From: Aureobasidium sp. EXF-3400
Lineage: Eukaryota > Ascomycota > Dothideomycetes > Dothideales > Saccotheciaceae
Direction: 5' to 3'
Assembly (NCBI GenBank): GCA_024195585.1
Contig: SWBL01000103.1
Location: 84,051 to 148,050, forward strand
Length of the DNA stretch: 64,000 nucleotides
The notes below the pieces were generated by a model. It was given only the letters and a program-made list of their open reading frames with translations. It was not told the DNA's origin and searched no databases. The position numbers were made by a program, and so were the translations under genes. This document shows positions 44,577-55,588 of the stretch, piece by piece; position 1 is the first letter of the stretch; each line of letters begins with the position of its first letter.

Positions 44577-46154
44577 ATGTCCGGAGACACCGCAGCCATC
44601 GTACTTACTTGGAACTCCTCCAGCGTCAGAGTCAGATGCCCTTTCGACTGCTCGCGGAAGGTCCACACACATGGCTGTACGATGCCAGTACCAGGAGAAT
44701 TCAACACGAGGGTCGCTCATTGCGGACGAGATTTGGATAATTCTGTTACGTCCCGGTCCTCCAGTTATCGCTTGCTGTTCCCGTTCGAGGATGATCCACT
44801 TACAGAAGGGCTTTGGTGGGAGGTGGACCGGCAGAACAATCGATGGAGAACCGTCGGATGGAATGTCGAGGATCCTGACGATTTCAAGCGACACAGTCCC
44901 ACAGTGGAATATTTAGAGGAAAGCCCTTATGATGAAGAAGAACCGGAGGTCGAATCGGCAACTTCACGTGAGGCACTTAGCGACGAGGATATCATCACGG
45001 CTGCAGTCGGTCTTCTAGATCTCGGACAGGACAACAAGATCTCTCTCATTAGCCATTGTGTATGCAACGAAGTCGAGGATGTCCGGCTGATCTTGAGACG
45101 CGCTAAAGATCCTCATACACTCATAGCAAAGCGCGATCTGCCTGACGACAAGCCCATCCTACTTGCAACGTGCGAGGAAGGTCATATAGACGTGGTTAGA
45201 CTTCTGCTCGAGTACTCGCCTCCATTGGAAGCAAAAGACAATGATGGCAACACGGCACTGTTCCAAGCAATCTCTTACGGCTGGGGTCGAATCACGAGTC
45301 TCCTGATAGAAGCGGGAGCCTCGACCGAAGGCATCAACAGCACGGGTCAATCGGTACTAGAGGCAATTAGAGTAGCTCTGCGTAAACACTGGCGGTTGAG
45401 GGAAGCTGAGCTGCGTCTCGCCCACGCTGAAAACGATACGACTCTTAAAAGACGGCGAAATCGTGAGCTGGAGATTCGTGCTTTGAAGAATATTCTCGAG
45501 CAGTGCGAGATCCGAGAAGCGAAGCAACGAGCTGAACAGAAGTGGGAATCACTTTGTAAGCTTCATGGCCGTACCCAAGCCCAGCAGTACAAAAGTGACG
45601 TTGCCTTCGACCAGCCAGAGACTGTCCAGCAACTGCTCACCGAGGTTTTTTCTGTGCCGTTGTCAAGCCCCTGGAAAACAGTCGGATGTCTGACGAGGAA
45701 CAATGCGCTCCCTTTGACTCTCGCAGTCAGTGGATATACAAGCGGAATTAAAGACGGCACTCTCGACCGTCCAGTGTCGCTGGACAGGGTGTTTAAGCTT
45801 GCTCGCCTCCTAGGGCATAACTTGGCGCCGCATTGCTGGGATGGAGACCAGCCAGGTTCATTCCTAGCTTGCCATGCGGAGAAGCAACTTTTGGCATTTA
45901 TGCTATGGAACCACACGACCGCCTTTGGAGATGTCCGTGACGAAGCACAGCTAAATGATTATGAACCCACGCGTCTCTCACGGCTTCGGACCAAGATTTT
46001 TGTTTACCAGCCTGCTAAGGAGCAAGCCGATGTATGTGATGATTGTGTTTCATTTTGTGCCAAAGCTGCGGATCGTTTTGGCATGACTTTGGCGCTGTAT
46101 TCAGTGGGAAGATCTGGAGTTGCCCTCAGCCATTGTTGGCCACCGCAGTCGTAG
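44577..46154 (+). CDS. Ankyrin-repeat protein with C-terminal nucleic-acid-deaminase-like domain
   Basis: Single exon, 525 residues. Three parts are visible. (1) The N-terminus has a small Cys/His cluster, RCPFDCSRKVHTHGC (about 20-34), then an acidic linker. (2) Ankyrin repeats cover about 155-265: ISHCVCNEVEDVRLILRRA, PILLATCEEGHIDVVRLLLEYS, TALFQAISYGWGRITSLLIEAGAS, followed by a charged coiled-coil-like helix (about 272-330). (3) A deaminase-like domain from about 380 has LTLAVSGYTS, then the zinc-site CHAEKQLLAF (His 433, Glu 435) and VCDDCVSFC (Cys 487, Cys 490). HAE plus CxxC is the signature of the cytidine-deaminase fold, and HAEKQL with a following CxDC resembles the DYW-like branch. 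Known members act on RNA, DNA or nucleotides. Substrate here is unknown. All catalytic residues are present. Confidence 0.75.
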   Translation: MSGDTAAIVLTWNSSSVRVRCPFDCSRKVHTHGCTMPVPGEFNTRVAHCGRDLDNSVTSRSSSYRLLFPFEDDPLTEGLWWEVDRQNNRWRTVGWNVEDPDDFKRHSPTVEYLEESPYDEEEPEVESATSREALSDEDIITAAVGLLDLGQDNKISLISHCVCNEVEDVRLILRRAKDPHTLIAKRDLPDDKPILLATCEEGHIDVVRLLLEYSPPLEAKDNDGNTALFQAISYGWGRITSLLIEAGASTEGINSTGQSVLEAIRVALRKHWRLREAELRLAHAENDTTLKRRRNRELEIRALKNILEQCEIREAKQRAEQKWESLCKLHGRTQAQQYKSDVAFDQPETVQQLLTEVFSVPLSSPWKTVGCLTRNNALPLTLAVSGYTSGIKDGTLDRPVSLDRVFKLARLLGHNLAPHCWDGDQPGSFLACHAEKQLLAFMLWNHTTAFGDVRDEAQLNDYEPTRLSRLRTKIFVYQPAKEQADVCDDCVSFCAKAADRFGMTLALYSVGRSGVALSHCWPPQS

Positions 46155-46966
46155 TCAGGAGTTCTCAACAATGTTACAGTCGGGCAGTAGAGAAAAGTGC
46201 TACTTCTCGCGCGCTTTACATCCTTGCGATTCTATCTGCCTATTCTCTACCACAACCAGAATGCCACCAAGACCTCAACAAGTCGAAAACATACACGGAC
46301 CGAAGTGCTGGCCTTAGCTTACCCTTATAAGGGAGATCAGATTGTTCAGGCGGCGCGACATGGTCACACGTACGAGTCCTAGCATACCTGTGCCCACTGT
46401 ATACACGTCTGACTGTGGTAGTACTCGGTAGCGAAGCGATACGTAGCAGGCGTGTATCGAGTTTGTTGTGTTGTTGCTTGTTTTCCGAACACGCGCTGAG
46501 GTCTGGAGGAGTGCGCAACCTCATGCAGGTGTCAAATCAAGGGAAGTTGGTGCGCGAATCCCGATAGGCTGTCGCACGACCGCGCATCCGAAGTTGATCT
46601 TGCAGACATGTTGGTGGCATCGCATGCAGGAGACGACAGCGAGGCAGTTTTACAGTAGCGAAGATTTGTAGACGTGTTGGATCCGGGTGTCGTGAACGAA
46701 TGAGACCTGTTTCCCAATTCCAGAATTGCGGCGTGCAGGACGGCGGCAGCTCAGTCGGCGTCAACACAATTGAGCGGGCATCCTTATTCAGACCGGCTTC
46801 CAGGTGCTACCGGCCAGGAAATCAGAAACTTATCCCGAATTCCGGTCGTTGACGACACGGCAATCAGCACGGATGCCCAGTTTTCAGCTGACTGTGGCCG
46901 TATGTGCTTGAACAGGCAAATTGATCGAATATGTACCACGCACGATACAGTCACATCAAGCATTCC
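46155..46966. other. Intergenic region between deaminase gene and convergent hypothetical gene
   Basis: No gene recognised. It carries the segment ATCTTGCAGACATGTTGGTGGCATCGC (46593-46619), related to one upstream of the deaminase gene, and a weaker echo about 60 bp later (46670 region). Confidence 0.4.
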
Positions 46967-47633
46967 TTAACGCACGTTTGCTCCTAGCACATCCCCATAC
47001 ACAAAGACATAGTGCAACATTGGAGCTGTGGAAATGCATGGCCATGTTCCATTCGGAGAATTGTCCAAGGAGAACGAATAGTCTCTGATCGTGTACGTTC
47101 CTCCCAGCAGGCTCTTCAAGTATCGTGGTGACTTCGGTCTGTAGTGCTCATTTTGGGAAGCTCGTAAGATCGTCATACGTCCAAAGCTTTCCTGGCTTCG
47201 GTCGATCGATCTGTACCAAGAACACTGGATAGAGATGCACACCAGGCTTTTTAGTACTGTTCATTCGACTATCCAGGCTCGTAGATACTGCAGACCGCAA
47301 GGCCTGATCGATAGACAAGACATCGTGACCCTCAGGACCAAGAGTTTCACGCCCGCTCAAGATTTTGGTCGCCCGAGTAGCAACTTCCTTCATGTATTCG
47401 TCGAAGCAGCCACCCGCAGAGTATATCGGGACGGTCGCTATCTGTTCGCGAGACCGTTCTGTGGTTCCTTTGTTGGTTAATGCATTGGGTGGAAAGTGAA
47501 GATGCTCCACGTCGCCAGTTTCGGGCACGATATGCAGCAAGCTGGTCGAACCCATGCGTTGCAGAACGAGGACTACTGACGGATTGGTTCTACGGCGGGT
47601 GCCCGCGAGAAAGTCTGTCAATCGGGAGAGCAT
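46967..47633 (-). CDS. Hypothetical protein, possible two-exon gene
   Basis: Exons 47633-47179 and 47138-46967 join through a GTATGA..CTACAG intron of only 40 nt to give 208 residues with a clean stop. Without the splice the first frame ends at SFPK. The protein is basic, with a Thr/Arg-rich start (LTDFLAGTRRRTNPSVVLVL), LLHIVPETGDVEHLHFPP, VPIYSAGGCFDEYMKEVATRA, VHLYPVFLVQIDRP and PMLHYVFVYGDVLGANVR at the end. I do not recognise the family. The unusually short intron leaves open that this is a frame-broken relic. It converges on the deaminase gene. Confidence 0.4.
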
Positions 47634-48208
47634 CTCATCAAGTTGTCTGGAAGGCCAAAGAGTGAAGAGAGGTCAAAGGAAATACAGTAGAGGAACGAGC
47701 AAGGCACTACTATACATGTACATCACAGCAGCAAAGGTGGGCTCTGATTTGTTCACTTGCCGCCTACTCTGGATGGATCAAATGGATGCCTAGTCCTCAG
47801 CTGATTGTGGCCATCTCCCCATCATGGCATAGAGTGATGTACTAGCTGTAGAAGTACATGATTGTCTCCAAGACATAGATTTGTCCAAGGAGAGCTGACG
47901 AGATTGTGGCTTTCAATCGACGCTGTGCGGTTTCCTAAAGACATCGTGCATTTTCATGGCAGGAGCACATCTTGGACCCTGATCCGAGACCCTCGATCGG
48001 CGCGTTTTGACTTTCAATCAATGTCATCATCATCAAGTTCAGGAACCGTTTTGGCTGGATACTATCAAGGTGGTATTTGATAAACATTCATCGTGCGCCA
48101 TGTCTTTGTGTACACATTCTTTGTCTGTTGTCGCGACCGAAAGGCACTTTCGACCACTCCCTCCGACCGAAGAGACCATCTCAATCGCCCTCTCGATCGC
48201 TCTTCACA
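47634..48208. other. Promoter region of the photolyase gene
   Basis: No gene. Located between the start codons of the minus-strand hypothetical gene and the plus-strand photolyase gene, so it serves both if the former is real. The frame of the photolyase is open back to 48077, but the ATG at 48209 begins the canonical N-terminus. Confidence 0.45.
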
Positions 48209-50383
48209 ATGTCGAACGCCCCACGAGTAATATACTGGTTCCGTACCGACTTGCGCCTACACGACTCTCCAGCGCTAGCAGCAGCACTTGACTTGAAGCC
48301 AGAGTGTCTGTATCCCATCTGGACCTGGGACCCGCACTACGTGTACCGCGCCAGAGTAGGCGTCAACCGCTGGCAATTCCTCATCGACTGTCAAAACGAC
48401 CTCTCTCAAGGCATCACCAAGATCAATAAGAATTCAAAACTGCTTGTGCTTCGCGAAGCCCCTCAGACTTTGCTGCCAAAGCTGTTTAAAGAATGGAAAA
48501 TTACACATCTGGTGTTCGAGAAGGATACGGACGCGTATGCGCGAGAACGCGATGACAAAGTATGCGAAATTGCGAATGAGATGGGAGTCAGAGTGATTAC
48601 GAAGAGCGGACGTACACTCTACGATAGCGACCTGCTGGTCAAAACAAATCATGGGAAGCCAACAATGACTATAGCGCAGGTAGAGGCCGCGGCAGCAAAA
48701 TTGGGGAAGGTAGCAGAGCCACTACCTGCTCCGTCGAGCCTTCCTGATCTTGGAGATCTTTCGCTACAGTTTGAGCAGGAGAAGCCGAAATCCGAACCAG
48801 ACTTTAACCGGACGCATCGTGTCAGCGACGAGGGCTCCTATGAAGTTGGAATTGCTGGACCAAACGGCGACTTTTCAGTGCCGACTTTAAAAGAGCTTGG
48901 ATTACAAGAAGCAACCACACCTCATCGAGGAGGCGAATCAATAGCATTGCAAATCCTCGACGATGTTATTTCAAACGAGACATTCACTGCGACATTCAGC
49001 AAACCCTCAACCGCGCCGACAGCTTTCGAGCCACAGTCTACCTGTCTTACCTCGCCTCACTTGCACTTTGGTACTTTATCATGCAGACTTTTCTGGCACA
49101 AAATCCAGGAAGTCCTCAACAACTACAAGGGTAAGGCTTCTGAGCCACCGACATCTTTGCAAGGTCAATTGCTCTTCAGAGATATGTACTTTGGCGCACA
49201 AGCAGCGATAGGCTATCCATTTGCACAGACTGCGAAAAACAACCACTGTCGCTTCGTACCTTGGCATCTGCCTTCCAAGGTCGATGATAAGACAGGACTA
49301 ATCACTGGAGGATACGACATAGACGACCCCCAAAAGGAGGAATGGTTCAAGCGCTGGCGTAATGGCAAGACTGGCTTCCCCTGGATTGATGCTTTGATGC
49401 GACAACTAGCACAGGAGGGCTGGATACACCATCTCGGTCGCCATGCTGTAGCCTGCTTCTTAACGCGTGGTACGTATATTATAAATACATGAAACACAGG
49501 TCGACGACAGTCAGATGGTGTCTCAGCTTCTGTCGAGACATCAGCTTTACTTGTTGCAATGCAGAGTGCTATTTGAGAGACTGTAATGCCCATTGAGATC
49601 CTAATTGCTCCTGATAAGGGAACAGGCTTTCAATGGACACTGACACCATCAGTATCGCACTCTGCATTACGGCAAGTGTAATTCTGCTGTTCTATGACCT
49701 TGCAATGGTGTACAACTTCCTACATGATAAATATGCTAACCATCCCCCTTCTAGGTGGCTGCTACATCCACTGGGAACGCGGCGCAGAAGTCTTCGAAGA
49801 ACTCCTCATCGACCACGAAACAGCCTGCAACGTCGGAAACTGGCAATGGCTAGCCTGTGTCGCTTTCTACTCGCAATACTATCGTTGTTACTCTCCAATC
49901 GCGTTCCCGCAAAAATGGGACAAGGAAGGCGCGTTTGTTAGAAAGTACGTCCCTGAACTCAAGGACATGCCGACGAAATATATCTATGAGCCTTGGAAAG
50001 CACCGATTCAGGATCAAAGAAAGGCTGGCGTTATGGTTAAAGGTGATGGTGAGCAAGAGAAAGAGGGTGATTTGAATTTATATCCCAAGCCCATCTTCGA
50101 CTTTGCAAAGCAGAGAGAAATCTGTATCAACGGTCTGAAGAGTGCGTACAGTATTGGATTGTACGGAGATTCACCACAAGTCTTGGACGGCACTTGGAAG
50201 AAAATGTTTGATGACGACGCCGAGGGGCCTACCCAAGGCCACAAAGGAGGCCCGGCGGGATCTCTGGGCAACGCGGACGCTCATGGCACCGAGGAACTTA
50301 AACCAAATACCAAGGCTACACCGTCCAAGAAGCGAGGTGGACAAAGCACACTCGAGAAGGCTTTCAAGAAGGCGAAGACATGA
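48209..50383 (+). CDS. (6-4) photolyase / animal-type cryptochrome
   Basis: Two exons (48209-49469, 49755-50383) give 629 residues. The photolyase domain starts with VIYWFRTDLRLHDSPAL, and the FAD-binding part shows LTSPHLHFGTLSCRLFW, QLLFRDMYFGAQ, GFPWIDALMRQLAQEGWIHHLGRHAVACFLTRG and, after the splice, IHWERGAEVFEELLIDHE and KYIYEPWKAP. WIHHLGRHAVACFLTRG with the His pair fits the (6-4) branch. It uses blue light to reverse (6-4) pyrimidine photoproducts; some relatives signal instead. The Lys-rich tail (KKRGGQSTLEKAFKKAK) is a likely nuclear signal. The 285-nt intron is unusually long here. Confidence 0.92.
49549..49677. repeat. Imperfect foldback repeat in photolyase intron
   Basis: ACTTGTTGCAATGCAGAGTG (from 49549) pairs with an inverted copy CACTCTGCATTACGGCAAGT (to 49677). 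The arms are about 47 bp with a core of GCAGAGTGC / GCACTCTGC matching perfectly, separated by about 34 bp. It lies wholly within the 285-nt intron. Confidence 0.65.
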
Positions 50384-50704
50384 GTTGAGTAGCTTGAGCT
50401 GAATCAGAATAATGTAATGAAATTAAAGTTGCCAATGGGAGAACATGCAGACAGCGACGGGGTATGTAGATGCCGACTGCCTGAGTCCTTGACCAAAATA
50501 GAAATACTGAAAGCAAGGAAAACACATTGCTGCAAAGAACAGCCACCCTTTCCCACCATTTCCACCATCAACGCCCACTCGAGCTCGCCTATTAAAAGCG
50601 AGCGAGTTCAACGCCTTCAATCTGATCCGTTCCGTTTACTCGTGATCTGCCATAGAGAATAGTAACATAACCGTACACGCAGGAAAAGCATGGGGACAAG
50701 TCCC
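50384..50704. other. Convergent 3' intergenic region (photolyase / PacC)
   Basis: No gene. Contains the 3' ends of the photolyase (plus) and PacC (minus) genes. Confidence 0.5.
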
Positions 50705-53001
50705 TTACTCTTCAACCTTCAGAACAGGATAGGAAACGTCAACTTCACCTTCGGGTGCGGCTGGTTGCTCATGCTGTTCGTGCTGTTCACGGTGCTGCTC
50801 AAGCTGTTGCTCAAGTTGCTGCTCGTGCTGCTGCTGCTCATGCTCTTGGTGGTGGACTTGCTCGTACTGAGGCTCAAGAGTCTTGCCCTCCTCAGAAGGC
50901 TGGTGGTGATCCATTTGCATATCGTGATCAACGTGTTGAGGTTCGGGATACTCGGGCTCGGTCTCGAACTCTTGGTTGTTGATTCTCTCACTGACCCATC
51001 TGCGCAGAGCCTCGATAACTCTGACGTTCTCGACCCAAGTGGCTTGCTTCTCGTCAGAATCACTGCCTGTGCCAGTGCTGGGGCTCTGGACGGCAGTTGA
51101 TGATTGAGAAGCAGCACGGAGAGCGGGATCAAGAGAAGACGAGTCTTCGGGTTGCTTGGCACGAGGAGTCTTGGCACCCTCGGACTCAGTCTCCATGGCA
51201 TCCGAGTCCATGTCGTGAGAGCGGGGAGCAGGAGCCTCGCGCTGGAGACGACCACCACTGTAGCGGCGACCTTCGAAGCCTTCGAATCCAGATGCAAGAC
51301 CGGATGCAGGAGCAGAAGTGGTTGCAGGGTAACCAGCACCCATGTCAGAGATGGCAGTGACAGATGGAAGACTGGGGTACATGGAGCTACCGTGAGCACT
51401 GCTCATGCTAGAGCGAGAGTGGGTAGACATGGGAGACTGGCCAGCTGAGGTGTATGACGACACCGAAGCAGGAGTGAGAGCAGGAGTCTCCATGGCACTA
51501 CCAGTGTTGATGTTGGAGAGCGAACTGACCCCAGGCGTAGAGACGGAACCAGAGTGTTGCATGTTAGGAGGGCTATCGCTACTGCGGTACTGGCTGCCGA
51601 AGCTGGGGTAGTTGGTGTACTGAGCATGCGATCCAGGCTGCTGAACGCCAGCGGCAGCGGCACTATTGCTGCTCTCGTAGACGGTAGCTTGAAGCTGCTC
51701 GAGGAACTTATCAATCTCGACCAGGTCTTGCTTAGTACGAGCGTTGGAGGGCAGAGGCAGCGAGTATGACTGGGTGAGAGGACCCTGAGACATGCTGCCA
51801 CCGTTGCTGCTAGACATGCCCAAATTGCCAGAGTTGTTGAAGCTGTCAAGCAATGAACTGGCAGTGTTGTATGACGAGTTGTTGTTGCTGGAGTAGCTGT
51901 TGCCAGTCGAGTAGCCGTAGCCGGTGCTGATAGGGAGGGGCAGGTTGGCGGACTGGAGACGTTGACCAACGTCGTAGTAGTTGCCAGGGTCGATAGCGCG
52001 ACGCTTGATGTCACCGAGGAAGTCGTTAAGAGCTTCGATGGCGCGGCGGCGAGTATCCATGCTCTGGATGTCGGCAAGGCTGTTGCTAGCGGGGTAGTTG
52101 ACCTGGCCATAGCCGGCATACTGGGGCTGCTGCTGAGGCTGCTGGAAGAAGTTGTTGTTGTTCATGCCGTGGCTGGGGTGAGGGTAACCACTGGAGGCTC
52201 CCAAGTCATGACCGTAGTAGCCGTTGGAAGCTAGAGTCGATGTTAGCATACACTCTGAGAAGTAAGCCATGAAGACCTTACGCTGTGCGGCTTGTTGGTA
52301 ACCATTGCCAGGGCCTCTGTTCTGGCCCATGTTCGGGTCGGGAGAGCGAAGAAGGACCGAGTCATCGGCGTGAGTCTTGACGTGCTTCTTGAGATCCTGA
52401 GGTCTCTTGAATGCCTTGCCACAGAAGTCGCACTTGTGAGGCTTGAGTGGGACATGGACGCGGATGTGAGATGTTATATGATCGCGCTTGACGGTTGTGA
52501 CACGGCAAGAACCCCAGTGACAAGTCAGGTTGAGGTTGTTTGTGCTCTTGCGACCGACGTGACGCTCGCATACGTGCTCCTGTTATGGTTGTTAGAACAT
52601 GAGCATGCGGTAAGGTGAAAGTGGGTACTTACGTAGAGAGCTTCAGCAGTCTGATGACGCTCACCACAGTTCAGCCACTGGCAAGTGAGTGAGTCGACAG
52701 TGCTGCTCTGACCAAGAGAAGGAGTTCCGAGGGCGTGCTGGACAGGTTGAGGCGAAGCATGCTGTTGCAGAGGCGACTGAAGCGCATGTTGAAGAGTAGG
52801 AGACTGTTGAAGCGACTGCTGTGCCAAGGTCTGTTGCTGATGAGATTGATGCTGCTGGAGTTGACTTTGCAACTGCTGGTGTTGCTGATCAGGCGATGCC
52901 TGTTGGAGTTGTTGAGCAGCAGCGGCGGCAGCGGCAGCGGCAGCAGGGTCAGGGTGATTTGGCTGAGATGCCATAGCGGCACCAGGTGCAGAGTCGGCCA
53001 T
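50705..53001 (-). CDS. pacC: PacC pH-response zinc-finger transcription factor
   Basis: Three exons (53001-52633, 52579-52282, 52230-50705) give 730 residues. PacC is activated by proteolysis at alkaline pH and binds GCCARG. The N-terminus is Ala/Gln-rich. Three C2H2 fingers follow: [53 protein letters not shown] and [27 protein letters not shown]. The regulatory part is Ser/Gly/Tyr-rich with [18 protein letters not shown], and the tail ends YPVLKVEE, near the family's YPVLR-type end. The ATG at 53001 is preferred; one at 53085 would add 28 residues. Intron 2 (51 nt) has no stop and is in frame, but a perfect GCTAAC branch site argues it is spliced. Confidence 0.93.
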
Positions 53002-53222
53002 TCTGAAGTCTTGGTCTGTTGGAGGACTTGGCGTAGCGACGCTTTGAAAAAGAACGCGTCGAGATGCGCGATGCAACAAAGACAAACAGAAGCCTGTCCA
53101 GAAATATGAATCTGTATTTACACGTGAAAAGTGAAAGAAGAACCCAACACTTGAAATGTGAAGGCTTCTGGAAGTGAAGGCTTGGATATGAGCGGAGTCA
53201 AGACGTGTAATCCAGAAGGACA

Positions 53223-53571
53223 GCCAAGAGGATGGGCAGGAGCAGGCAGAGCCCAGTTAAAGAGGCCAGGAGCGGAGACCTGGCGCTTCACGTCCTCGGC
53301 ACGCCAAGTTTTCGATCCGGCACTAGTGGCACTAGCCAGTAATCACACCCCCCAACCAAGACCAGGGAGCTCAGAAGGCGCAATATCAGCTCGTCCGTGA
53401 ACCATGCATTGAAGTCGAATGGCTAAAGCATGCCTGTCAACCTTATGACACGCTCAGAAGAAACTTCGTTTCCATGAGCCATCCAGCTTGTCTTTTTTTT
53501 GGAATTCCCGCAATATCTCAGCTCCATTCGAAAGAGTATTGCATGGGCCTGCGAACCTGCCAAGGCTTGGC
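53223..53571. promoter_or_regulatory. Cluster of PacC-type GCCARG sites upstream of pacC
   Basis: Six matches to GCCARG lie between -222 and -570 relative to the pacC ATG: GCCAAG at 53223, GCCAGG at 53265, CCTGGC (reverse) at 53279, GCCAAG at 53303, and the back-to-back pair GCCAAG (53559) and CTTGGC (53566). About one match per kilobase of double strand is expected by chance, so the cluster is notable. It suggests PacC autoregulation, known in Aspergillus. Confidence 0.6.
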
Positions 53572-55588
53572 AAGGCATGGCTGAGCAGGTTGTGCGATCC
53601 TTCGTGGTATCATTGGTCTGTCTTGTCCTGAGAACCGATTCGATTACATCCAAGTTTGGGCACATTTGACGAGTGTTTTGCAGTCCAAAATCCAGTGTTT
53701 GGCTTCTATCGCCACGAAGCCTGCTGTGTCACAAACTTGTGCTGGTAGATGGGTGTCCTTGGGGGTCCGGCTTTAGTGCAGGGGGGGCACACTTCGAATT
53801 TCTCGGCTTCTCCGGCACGAGGAAAGGAGGCGACCAAGAAACATCATCCGTCTCCACCGTTCTCTTGGAAATTGGCATACCAAGCAAATTCCGCTCTCTT
53901 GGAATTCCAAGGTCCGACATCCATGAGAGGGTGAGCCAAGGGAGGCGTTTGTTGAGCAACGAGAAGGCTATGCAACAATGAGGAGGTGTCCGATGCCCTC
54001 AGCAGTGCTCACCACATCGTGGTACGCGTCTCATCGTATACCTGGCTTGGCCGGATCATCATGTCTACTCGTAATCAGCCTTCGCACTGTGAGCATGGGG
54101 TCCGAGATGGTGCTCGTACATACTCACCGTCCTTTGAGTGATCGATGTCTTAATACACAACATACCAAACCGTAGTTGTGTCATCAGCTTGCTTCGAATG
54201 TTGAGCGTATGGAAGTCTGCGCATCGACAAAGCAGTGGCGTGGTTTTGGGCGACGGCATGCGAAGCGAAGGTGCGAACTGTCAAGCCAAGCATTGGCAGA
54301 TATGCCAAGGTATTCAAAAGTTCAAGACTACCTAGTATATCGTAAATACTCTACGGACCCTGGTCGTGAAAAGAACAGTCTACACTTTTGGTATAACCCT
54401 TGTCCGTACTCTGTGTTGCTCGAAGCCTACAAGTCCGCGGCCCACAGCTCTAGTATCAGATTACATCCAAGGTCTCAATCAAGTCGACTTTCAGATGAGT
54501 TTTAGGCGAAGAACATTCGTTCAAGGGAATGGACAGGGAGCAAGGACTCATCGTGAACAAAGAAGCACCAAAAGAACCATGGGTAAGCAAGGCTCGAACA
54601 TCTGTCAGCCACAGACAGCCAAACCTGCTTAACAAAATGTGCCTGACTGCCACTCACTAATCCAATTCGGCAGCTTGTTAGCGGATACTAACCATATCTT
54701 ACGAACCTATTTCACTTGCAATCGAAACTCAGAAGACAGAAGCAAGATCATCCTATACAGAGCATGGGCGAAGACTATGGTTTAGAGTCGAGGCTTTTAT
54801 ACGGGTACACCAATCCTATCGAGTATCTCGTCAATGGGTTTCCCTTTGCCGAGTCTCCTCCTGACAGCGAACGACAGTTGCTCTCCATTGATTGAGAGAA
54901 TCATATTTGCATGCGGCTCAAAGTAAGATGATGACATTGGAAGCTATAAAGATGCACAAATGGGGAATGAAAGTATGTCTAGAGACAGCCGTCGATATGA
55001 TGCATCTCCGTGGATATTCTCCAATCGACCGCAATGTTCAAACATATATATGTGGTTGACAGCAGCGGCCGGGAAAGACTTCGGTAGGTAGGTAAGCAAC
55101 AGCCTCGCAATTCACTGACACGATACTATAGGGTAAATGTTTATTCCATTAAGTCACTCGAGATCACGGTTCCACGATGTTCTTGTGTTATAGGAGACAG
55201 AATCACTGGGTACAAGTCACAATCAACAAAAGGCACAAGTATTGGTGATCAAAAAGTTTTGGTATTCATGAAATAAGACTACGAATTTCCATCGCAGCCA
55301 AAGAACCCTTAGCGTCTCTCATTTCTGAGAAGACAGCTGCTTCTGATACATTGATTTCTCATAAAATTCGTGATCCATTGATCATAGTGTCCTTCAAACG
55401 AGTACTCGAAAACCGAAAGAAGGCTTCCAAGGTTGACTGAGAGGCCTCTAAGCAAAACACGAGTTGCTTGAGTCCATCAAAGAAAAACCCTGAAGGGTAT
55501 TATGCTTTCTGTCCAGCATCGAGGTGGTGTTGTGGATGGAGGTGGTGATAGGTAACAGGAAAGAGTAGATCATAGCGAGACGAGACGC
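53572..55588. other. 2-kb gene-poor region
   Basis: Short overlapping ORFs on both strands (for example 53673-53981 plus, 54176-54505 plus) carry no recognised domain. No gene supported. Confidence 0.4.

Noticed and set aside
51403..52119. Second-frame ORF of 238 codons within PacC
   Set aside because: Thr/Ser/Leu-rich shadow of the PacC frame in Gln/Ser-rich coding sequence; no domain.
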